A stretch of 5,217 bases of DNA from Phycisphaerae bacterium (GTDB lineage Bacteria; Planctomycetota; Phycisphaerae; Phycisphaerales; SM1A02), in contig JABJDN010000104.1 of assembly GCA_018665385.1 (NCBI GenBank), positions 1 to 5,217 of the forward strand, in the 5' to 3' direction. The notes below the pieces were generated by a model. It worked only from the letters and a program-made list of their open reading frames with translations. It was not told the DNA's origin and made no database searches. This document shows positions 1 to 5,217 of this stretch, one piece after another. The translations under genes were made by a program, and so were the position numbers. Each line of letters opens with the position of its first letter. Position 1 is the stretch's first letter.

Positions 1-308
1 AACTCTACAACTGAAGCACTGTTTGCATCTGGTGTATGCACAACCGTTACACCCTTTTCATTGCATGCCCCCAAATCTATATTATCGACACCCACGCCAG
101 CTCGCCCAACAACTGTAAGTTTTGTTGCTTGTTGCAACATCTCTGCATCTATGGTTGTGTACGTTCGAATGACAATGCCTTCTGCGAGTGGAAGTAGCTC
201 CTTGAACCGCAGAGAGTCAGCCGGACATATATGCAAATCGCAGCGTTCTGCTAGCCAGTCACTGCACACCTGTGGCAAATTTTCAGTTTGTATAACAAGC
301 GGTTTCAT
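1..308 (-). CDS. serA: D-3-phosphoglycerate dehydrogenase-like protein, N-terminal part (cut by left edge)
   Basis: Only the first 102 residues are present; the frame is still open at base 1. The translation begins MKPLVIQTENLP and has the substrate-binding half-domain of the NAD-dependent D-2-hydroxyacid dehydrogenases. The stretch VVGRAGVGVDNID (residues 66-78) and the following THTP-like turn HTPDANSASVVE (91-102) match the pattern typical of SerA. SerA oxidises 3-phosphoglycerate to 3-phosphohydroxypyruvate, the first step of serine synthesis, in the cytosol. The ATG at 308 is well supported, because an in-frame TAG lies two codons upstream (312-314). The ribosome binding site is poor: an AGG sits only 2-3 nt from the ATG. 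The gene lies 62 bp after ccsA on the same strand. The Rossmann GxGxxG motif, catalytic Arg/Glu/His and any ACT domain are outside the window, so another D-2-hydroxyacid dehydrogenase (for example a glyoxylate/hydroxypyruvate reductase) is possible. The family is certain; the exact substrate is less so. Confidence 0.82.
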   Translation of the reverse strand, partial: MKPLVIQTENLPQVCSDWLAERCDLHICPADSLRFKELLPLAEGIVIRTYTTIDAEMLQQATKLTVVGRAGVGVDNIDLGACNEKGVTVVHTPDANSASVVE

Positions 309-370
309 TACCTACATACTATCGCTGAACTGTGTTAGTGTGCGGTTCATGTGCGTTTCGCGTATGTTAT
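309..370. other. 62-bp spacer between ccsA and the serA-like gene
   Basis: This is the only intergenic gap of note. I find no stable hairpin with a T-run on the minus strand after the ccsA stop, so no intrinsic terminator, and no convincing -35/-10 pair at a sensible distance from the serA start. A weak direct repeat with an 11-bp period (GTGCGgTTC at 340-348, GTGCGtTTC at 351-359) is present, with no known meaning. Read-through from ccsA into the serA-like gene is therefore plausible but not shown. Confidence 0.5.
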
Positions 371-2041
371 TTAGGCGTAGGAGTGCAAGCCAGAAATAGT
401 GAAGTTAATAATCACCCAATTAAAGAGCATGACAGCGCATCCAATGAGTGCAAGCAATGCGGTCCACAAACCCTTGTCTTTCACCTTCATACGCGTATGA
501 ATAAGCACAACAAATATAAGGAAGGTGTTGAGGGCAAATACTTCTTTAGGATCCCAACCCCAGGGTCGTCCCCAAGAATGATCCGCCCAAATAGCGCCCA
601 TGACAATCCCAGACCAAAGAAGGATAAACGATAACTCTACTAGAATCATTGTTCCACCATCTAGAACCGAACCTAAATTGTTTCTCAGCGCAGAAGTGGT
701 TTCGTTGTTCTTGCCAAAGCGAACCTCAACCAAAGAGGCAACCCCGCCAGCGCGAGCGTAATCTTCTTTGCCGTCTTGGTGTTTTAGTTTTTGTATGCCC
801 CTTCGCAACAAGTAAATAGTTGCGCAAACAGCTGCTACAAAAATAAGGCAGTACGAAAAGATAATAAAATTCACGTGGATGTACAGCCAGATATCGTGCA
901 ACACTGGCATTTTGTTTGAAACTTGGGGGTTCAACTCTAGCGGGTACAGTCGTACAGCGAGCAACGCGACCATTGCAGTAACTGCAGCGCCAAGCGAGAA
1001 CAAGTATTTCATTGCCGTTTTACGAACAAGGTACTCCATAAGCAAGCCAAACAAAACGCCCATCCATGCCGCTGTTGTAATTGCCTCAAACATGTTTGTG
1101 TTTGGATATCTACCAGAAACATACCAGCGCCAAGCAACCGCTACTGTGTGTAAAAGGACCGCAAACGCAAACAAGCTAATTCCAAATTTTCCAACTCTTT
1201 TAAACCTGTATACAAACGCCATAAGAAGGAGGACGATACTCATAAGGTAGAACAGCCAAATCCAGGTGAGGTTTTGCAGTTTGAAATACAAACTTTCAAG
1301 TTTCAGTTTTGTTGCTGTTGGATAGATGTTTGTGCTTGCGCCAAGATTTGGAAGCAGTACTGATAAGAGTAAAATTTCTTTGTTTACGGTTTCGGCATCT
1401 TCGTTTTGCCAAGCCCTTGTCATTGTTTCCCAAGACTTTAACACTTGGGTATCTGTTTGATCTGAAAGTGTTGCCCATGGTTGATCAAACGAACCATTTA
1501 CCGGAGGAATAATCTGCAAAGAACCCCAAAGCGAACGTGGGTCGCTTGCGATGATAGCGCTTTTAATTGTTTCTACGGGTGTTGCAAACCTACGTACGTC
1601 ATGCCTCAACGAATCTAACAATTTCAGAACATTTGGCAATTGCAACACTTCTCGCGAAACAAGTCCGGTTTCCATAAACTGTTCCATGCGTTCGTTGGAA
1701 CTTATATCGCTCTTGTTTTCTTTGTCTACAACACCAATAATTGCTGCTCGTAAGCCTTTGTGTTTTACATAAATAATATCTTTGTTTATGTAATGGTCTG
1801 GTCGAAACATCATGTCCAAATAAGTAAACGAAATCGTTTGGCCATCAATCGTTTTCGAACCGGAAATAAATGGCATGTATGAACGCGTAAAGGTTTCAAA
1901 TGATTTAACGCGGCCATCTGTAAATACAGCAACCTTGTCACCCAAGGGAGTAACATTTACATCGCGAGAAAATTCCGACTCTAGCGCATAGAGTTGCGAA
2001 GAACAAACAAACAATACAAGAACGGCTAGAAGTTTTTTCAT
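371..2041 (-). CDS. ccsA: CcsA-type cytochrome c biogenesis protein with external N-terminal domain (System II heme lyase subunit)
   Basis: This 556-residue integral membrane protein should carry heme to the outer face of the cytoplasmic membrane and, with ResB, ligate it to apocytochrome c. Residues 1-19 are a signal peptide (MKKLLAVLVLFVCSS..LYA). Residues 20-257 are soluble and external, with a DGRVKSFETFTR motif at 42-53 like the linker region of fused CcsBA proteins. Eight membrane spans follow (about 258-278, 284-303, 320-338, 344-362, 385-410, 463-483, 500-517 and 524-548), and their flanking charges obey the positive-inside rule. The WWD heme motif is WADHSWGRPWGWDPKE (485-500) and faces outward. 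His389 (before span 5) and His553 (terminal GLHSYA) fit the two external heme ligands; His515 fits the transmembrane His. RWYVSG..P..N..E (305-319) is also typical of CcsA. The protein is longer than a plain CcsA (about 300-400 residues) because of the N-terminal domain. Start: the ATG overlaps the resB stop (ATGA) and has a good AGAGGG site. Cys13 lacks a lipobox, so a lipoprotein is unlikely. The thiol-reducing partners (CcdA, ResA) are not in this window. Confidence 0.93.
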   Translation of the reverse strand: MKKLLAVLVLFVCSSQLYALESEFSRDVNVTPLGDKVAVFTDGRVKSFETFTRSYMPFISGSKTIDGQTISFTYLDMMFRPDHYINKDIIYVKHKGLRAAIIGVVDKENKSDISSNERMEQFMETGLVSREVLQLPNVLKLLDSLRHDVRRFATPVETIKSAIIASDPRSLWGSLQIIPPVNGSFDQPWATLSDQTDTQVLKSWETMTRAWQNEDAETVNKEILLLSVLLPNLGASTNIYPTATKLKLESLYFKLQNLTWIWLFYLMSIVLLLMAFVYRFKRVGKFGISLFAFAVLLHTVAVAWRWYVSGRYPNTNMFEAITTAAWMGVLFGLLMEYLVRKTAMKYLFSLGAAVTAMVALLAVRLYPLELNPQVSNKMPVLHDIWLYIHVNFIIFSYCLIFVAAVCATIYLLRRGIQKLKHQDGKEDYARAGGVASLVEVRFGKNNETTSALRNNLGSVLDGGTMILVELSFILLWSGIVMGAIWADHSWGRPWGWDPKEVFALNTFLIFVVLIHTRMKVKDKGLWTALLALIGCAVMLFNWVIINFTISGLHSYA

Positions 2042-4428
2042 GTTGCCCTCTTATTGTATATCGCTTGTTGGCGCTTACGTTTAATCGTGGGTTTTACATA
2101 AAACGCCCAGATCATTCCGGCAACGGTTAGGCAACAACCAAACAACATTTGAAATACGCCGTACCTGTTCCCTACACCTAGTACGGTATAATTTAAGCCC
2201 TGAGAGTTTGCGCTTGGTGGATCCCATTGCGATTGGAAAAACCAAAGTTCGCCATGATTTTGTGGGTCGTTTACACTTACCGCAATTGTCTCGTCTATTC
2301 CGTCTTCAAAAGAGACTAGGCTCCGCCAGTTTAAAATACTTGATGTTTTGCCAGTAAAACCGCCAAGATGAGAGTCTACTTCGAACGATTCAAGTCGTAC
2401 AGGTGTCTCTAGCTTTGCACTTCTCCTTGAGAACAACAGCTCAATAATAGTGCCGTCCCCAAGCTGAAGTATTGTTGGTTTGAATTGAAACCGGTGCACC
2501 GATTCTTGATTTGATTCAAATGGGTAGTGGTGGTACGGCAACCATGCGGTAATCGAAGAAGGGCCAGATGGAATTTCAATACCGACCATGGAATACATGT
2601 TGCTTGCACTAGGGTCGCGCTGAGCGTACGGAACCAGGGTTGGTTTCGTTGTTGTTTGTGCGAACTCTTCTACCGAGTCGAGTGTCAATGATACCTCTTC
2701 GGTAATTGGCGCTGTCTCGCCAACACGGAGAACAGTTTCTGTAACATCGCCTTCACGCAGTGCTGTAAGAAGAATGCACTCGTCCTCGCTCAATCCGCCA
2801 ATCAGCGTGATGGGTGTCGCGCCAGGGGTGTATTCCATAGAAATTGTATCGTCTATGAATGTTGCTCCGTCGTGAGTTTCGCCTTCTATAACATCTCGGT
2901 TTAACTTCGAATTATCAAACACCCAGCGAACCCATGACGTGTCCTCTTTTCTCAATTCTATTTGAGCAAGGGAAACTGTAGTGTTTGCTATCGCAAGATT
3001 ATTCTGCAGCGCCTGAATTCTAAAACTAAACCCAGTCTCGCCAATATTCTGGAACGTGTCTTTGGTTGTAACTGCGAGAGGTATTCGAACGCCATCAACT
3101 ATCGCCGTTAGGTTCGGCTCTATTGCACTTCTTACCGCATCGAGTTCTTCTTCTGTCGTGACCCACTTGTACGACATCAGTGCCGGGTCTGCCGTGCTGA
3201 GTTTTGGATTAAAGGCGTATATCTCAAGTTCTTGCGCAACGCCCTCGCCTTTTTTGAGTGTTATCCAAGCAGCTGGGAATAATTCTGTGCCGCCACCTGT
3301 AGTCTGCGAATCCATAAACGCATACCGCAAATAATCAGTAACAATAATATCGCCTGAAAGTGGGTCAAGTGTAGATTGAGGTGCAACTGCCAACGAAAGT
3401 GGGTCGATGGGTTCTATTGTTGTGCTGCGAACCAAGCTGTAGTCTGAAACATAATCATTAAACCGAGGCAAGTTCTCTATGGGTCGCTCTATCCATTTTG
3501 TTATTGGTTTGCCGTCTGTTCCAAGTTCGCGAACATACAGAGCCCCGCTTTGTGTCACGTAAAATGTACTTTGCGTGTTGTACTCAAGTCGCATACCAAG
3601 GGCGTCGTCGACTAGAGCGGTACCAAGCACGTTTTTCGCTCGAGCCATTGGTTGTTGGGGATCATCTGTGCGAAGAATGTCTTCGGTATATTCTGGATAC
3701 CCTGCTATCAGTTGGCGCATAAATGGCTGCGTAGGACTATCTACTGAAATGGTGACAGTGTAGACACGTTTGCCCTTGTCGTCGCCAGACATGAGTTCCC
3801 AGTTAGGATTAATGTCGGTGATTGTGTACGAGGTGTCTCCAACCACCACCATGTTTTCGGGTGACGCGACCATCGTTACCGGTTCTTCGCCGGGCACTTC
3901 AATAACAACTTGTCTTCTAGAAACAAGAACATCGCCCTCAATTTTTTGAGAGAAGTACACCGTGCAACCTAACACCAACACAATGACACCAGTATGAATA
4001 GTCCATACGCCAACCGTTAAAATGGTAAATGGTATTTTCCGCACTGTAACTATAAACATATTGAGGCAAAGTAATGAGACCAGCCACATAAATGGCCACC
4101 AATGAAACCACTCGAATTCCGTCATTTCTAAACCACGTATTTCACGTAAATTCAACCATGCGTCTGGCTTCCAAATTGCAAAACTAACAGGCAAGCCGGA
4201 TGAGCCAATAGAACTAAAAAGAAACAACGATATTAATATTGTTATTCCAAACCACACCTTCGTAAACAAATCTATAAACGAAAGAGCAAACAGTGTTGGG
4301 ATAACTAGGAACCACCACAACGAATTAATCGAGTCTGTTTTCCAAAACAGCACGACAAAACTAAAAAGCGGAAGAAGCCAAAACAAACTTCCCGGAAGAT
4401 TAAAAAGTATATGTGAAGGCCTTTTCAT
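2038..4428 (-). CDS. resB: ResB-like cytochrome c biogenesis protein, unusually large (System II, CcsB/Ccs1 subunit)
   Basis: This 796-residue membrane protein is the likely partner of the following CcsA in System II cytochrome c maturation. Five spans lie near the N-terminus (about 9-28, 37-53, 57-73, 112-129 and 134-158), then a soluble domain (about 160-755), one span (757-777) and a basic tail (KPTIKRKRQQ). The charges place the soluble domain outside. His145, in WTIHTGVIVLVLGCTVYF of span 5, sits where fused CcsBA proteins have the first transmembrane heme-ligand His, followed by the expected start of the external domain. The C-terminal region has the ResB pattern: a 'VRLESFEVD' strand (677-685), NWRSLVSFEDG (700-710), WFFQSQWDPP (729-738), YTVLGVGNR (747-755) and the last span. 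At 796 residues it is well above Bacillus ResB (about 540), the extra length being in the external domain. No CXXC or CXXCH motif is present. Start: ATG at 4428 with AAAGG 7 nt upstream, followed by a basic MKRPSH end. It is coupled to both neighbours. Overall identity is firm; the role of the roughly 400-residue central part is unknown. Confidence 0.88.
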   Translation of the reverse strand: MKRPSHILFNLPGSLFWLLPLFSFVVLFWKTDSINSLWWFLVIPTLFALSFIDLFTKVWFGITILISLFLFSSIGSSGLPVSFAIWKPDAWLNLREIRGLEMTEFEWFHWWPFMWLVSLLCLNMFIVTVRKIPFTILTVGVWTIHTGVIVLVLGCTVYFSQKIEGDVLVSRRQVVIEVPGEEPVTMVASPENMVVVGDTSYTITDINPNWELMSGDDKGKRVYTVTISVDSPTQPFMRQLIAGYPEYTEDILRTDDPQQPMARAKNVLGTALVDDALGMRLEYNTQSTFYVTQSGALYVRELGTDGKPITKWIERPIENLPRFNDYVSDYSLVRSTTIEPIDPLSLAVAPQSTLDPLSGDIIVTDYLRYAFMDSQTTGGGTELFPAAWITLKKGEGVAQELEIYAFNPKLSTADPALMSYKWVTTEEELDAVRSAIEPNLTAIVDGVRIPLAVTTKDTFQNIGETGFSFRIQALQNNLAIANTTVSLAQIELRKEDTSWVRWVFDNSKLNRDVIEGETHDGATFIDDTISMEYTPGATPITLIGGLSEDECILLTALREGDVTETVLRVGETAPITEEVSLTLDSVEEFAQTTTKPTLVPYAQRDPSASNMYSMVGIEIPSGPSSITAWLPYHHYPFESNQESVHRFQFKPTILQLGDGTIIELLFSRRSAKLETPVRLESFEVDSHLGGFTGKTSSILNWRSLVSFEDGIDETIAVSVNDPQNHGELWFFQSQWDPPSANSQGLNYTVLGVGNRYGVFQMLFGCCLTVAGMIWAFYVKPTIKRKRQQAIYNKRAT
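2046..2052 (-). promoter_or_regulatory. Ribosome binding site of ccsA, inside the end of resB
   Basis: On the minus strand AAGAGGG ends 4 nt before the ccsA ATG (2041). It is a strong Shine-Dalgarno match within the final codons of resB. With the ATGA stop/start overlap it indicates translational coupling, which would help produce the two subunits in matched amounts. Confidence 0.75.
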
Positions 4429-4431
4429 TTG

Positions 4432-5217
4432 TTAGCCTTTTTTGTACTCATATACACCCTGGCCTGATTTATCGCCAAGATTTCCGGCTTCTACCAAAGC
4501 AACAAGTTTTTGGTTTGGTAGATATTTAGGGTTTTCTTCAAGACCGTTGTACATCACCATCATTATATCTCTACAAACATCAAGACCAATGTAGTCTGCA
4601 AGGCGCAATGGTCCCATTGGGAACGCGCAACCAAGTTTCATAATGGAATCGATGTCTTTTGGTTCAGCCACACCATCGGTCCAAGCGTGAAACGCTTCGT
4701 TGATCATCGGCATCAGCACTCGGTTTGAGACAAAACCAGCAAAGTCGTGAGCGGGTACAGGAATTTTTCCCATTGATTCAGAAAGTGCCAGCGTTGCGTT
4801 TGTAGTTTCTTCGCTAGTTTCTTTTCCTTTAATAACCTCGACAAGTTTCATAATTGGAACAGGGTTAAAAAAGTGCATTCCAATCACACGGTGGCTTGCG
4901 CCTGGTATAGCGCTTGCTAAATCGGTTATTGAAATTGAAGACGTGTTCGTTGCAAGAACCGTGTTTGGACCAAACGCACTCTCCATGCTTTTGAAAATTG
5001 ATTTTTTAACATCCACATTTTCTGTTGCGGCTTCGACTACCCAGTCTGCGTCGTTAGCATCCTCCATCGATGAAACATACGAAAGATTTTCTGTGGCTAC
5101 TTTGCCGTCGGTTTCGGTCATTCGTTCTTTTTGAATTGAGCGAGCAATTTGTTTTGCATGGTATGCTTGCGCTCGTGTTAGTTGTTCTTCGTGTATATCA
5201 ACAATAACCGATTGAAT
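4432..5217 (-). CDS. hbd: 3-hydroxybutyryl-CoA / 3-hydroxyacyl-CoA dehydrogenase (N-terminus cut by right edge)
   Basis: The gene encodes an NAD(P)-dependent enzyme that interconverts (S)-3-hydroxyacyl-CoA and 3-ketoacyl-CoA in beta-oxidation or butanoate metabolism, in the cytosol. The window holds 261 residues plus the TAA stop. The frame is open to base 5217, so the Met at 5121 is internal and not the start. About 25 residues with the GxGxxG nucleotide-binding loop lie beyond the edge, giving a full length near the 280-290 usual for single-domain Hbd/PaaH. In window numbering, SVIVDIHEE (3-11) is the second Rossmann strand, with Asp7 suggesting NAD over NADP. NTSS (91-94) is the substrate loop. 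GMHFFNPVPIMKLVE (113-127) carries the catalytic His115-Glu127 pair. DFAGFVSNR (158-166) is the family signature, with Asn165. SGQGVYEY (251-258) is the usual C-terminal motif. Gene names hbd, paaH and fadB2 are all used for such proteins, and chain-length preference cannot be told. The stop lies 3 nt before resB, so co-transcription is likely. Confidence 0.93.
   Translation of the reverse strand: MQSVIVDIHEEQLTRAQAYHAKQIARSIQKERMTETDGKVATENLSYVSSMEDANDADWVVEAATENVDVKKSIFKSMESAFGPNTVLATNTSSISITDLASAIPGASHRVIGMHFFNPVPIMKLVEVIKGKETSEETTNATLALSESMGKIPVPAHDFAGFVSNRVLMPMINEAFHAWTDGVAEPKDIDSIMKLGCAFPMGPLRLADYIGLDVCRDIMMVMYNGLEENPKYLPNQKLVALVEAGNLGDKSGQGVYEYKKG
4436..4440 (-). promoter_or_regulatory. 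Ribosome binding site of resB, inside the end of the dehydrogenase gene
   Basis: On the minus strand AAAGG lies 7 nt before the resB ATG (4428). It falls in the last Lys-Lys-Gly codons of the preceding gene, within an AAAAAAGG run. It supports the ATG at 4428 as the start, and means that ribosomes terminating on the dehydrogenase message cover the resB initiation site. Confidence 0.7.

Noticed and set aside
353..363. GCG-AAA-CGC hairpin after the ccsA stop as a terminator
   Set aside because: The stem is only 3 bp and no T-run follows on the minus strand.
61..399. Plus-strand open frame of 112 codons
   Set aside because: It lies opposite the serA-like gene, the spacer and the end of ccsA. 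Its translation has no recognisable domain and it has no convincing ribosome binding site, whereas the minus-strand frame matches a known family.
332..634. Plus-strand open frame of 100 codons
   Set aside because: It is antisense to the WWD and C-terminal region of ccsA, which is clearly the coding strand.
879..1250. Plus-strand open frame of 123 codons
   Set aside because: It is wholly inside ccsA, opposite conserved membrane spans; its composition is that of an antisense shadow.
2001..2005. Cys13 of CcsA as a lipoprotein cleavage site
   Set aside because: The preceding residues (LFV) do not form a lipobox and the Cys lies inside the hydrophobic core of the signal peptide; cleavage after LYA at 19 fits better.
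2409..2609. Minus-strand open frame of 66 codons inside resB
   Set aside because: It is an out-of-frame shadow of the conserved C-terminal region of resB, with no family resemblance.
5119..5121. ATG at 5121 as the start of the dehydrogenase, giving 229 residues
   Set aside because: The same frame stays open to the window edge and encodes a typical Rossmann second strand (VIVDIHEE), so this Met is internal and the gene is cut by the edge, not truncated.

Overview
The window looks like one stretch of ordinary bacterial chromosome. Four genes lie on the minus strand and read from high to low coordinates: a 3-hydroxyacyl-CoA dehydrogenase cut by the right edge, a very large ResB-type cytochrome c biogenesis protein, a CcsA-type heme handling/ligation protein, and the first 102 codons of a D-3-phosphoglycerate dehydrogenase-like gene cut by the left edge. 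Coding density is high. The only real gap is 62 bp (309-370). I see no RNA gene, insertion sequence, CRISPR array, phage gene or convincing terminator, and no plus-strand gene.

The two central genes together form a System II (Ccs/Res) cytochrome c maturation complex. This complex moves heme across the cytoplasmic membrane and attaches it to CXXCH apocytochromes outside. The set of functional residues expected from fused CcsBA proteins can be assigned across the two polypeptides: a transmembrane His in ResB, and two external His, a second transmembrane His and the WWD heme-binding motif in CcsA. The split is not at the simple ResB/CcsA boundary. The CcsA protein carries its own signal peptide and an external domain of about 240 residues that resembles the linker region of fused CcsBA proteins.

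The layout is tightly coupled. There are 3 nt between the dehydrogenase stop and the resB start, with the resB ribosome binding site inside the dehydrogenase's last codons. resB and ccsA then overlap by 4 nt (ATGA), with a clear ccsA ribosome binding site inside resB. These three genes are probably co-transcribed and translationally coupled, with their promoter beyond the right edge. The serA-like gene follows ccsA after 62 bp on the same strand, either as a loosely attached operon member or from its own promoter.

Organism: a Gram-negative-type bacterium using System II, with base composition by eye somewhat below 50% GC. The architecture of a giant ResB followed by a CcsA with an external N-terminal domain, together with C-terminal motifs such as YTVLGVGNR and FNWVIINF...GLHSYA, reminds me of Planctomycetota, especially Phycisphaerae-like lineages. 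This is inference from memory and has not been tested by search. I find no previously undescribed system; the most interesting points are the split and enlarged CcsBA architecture and its coupling to a fatty-acid/butanoate-type dehydrogenase gene.
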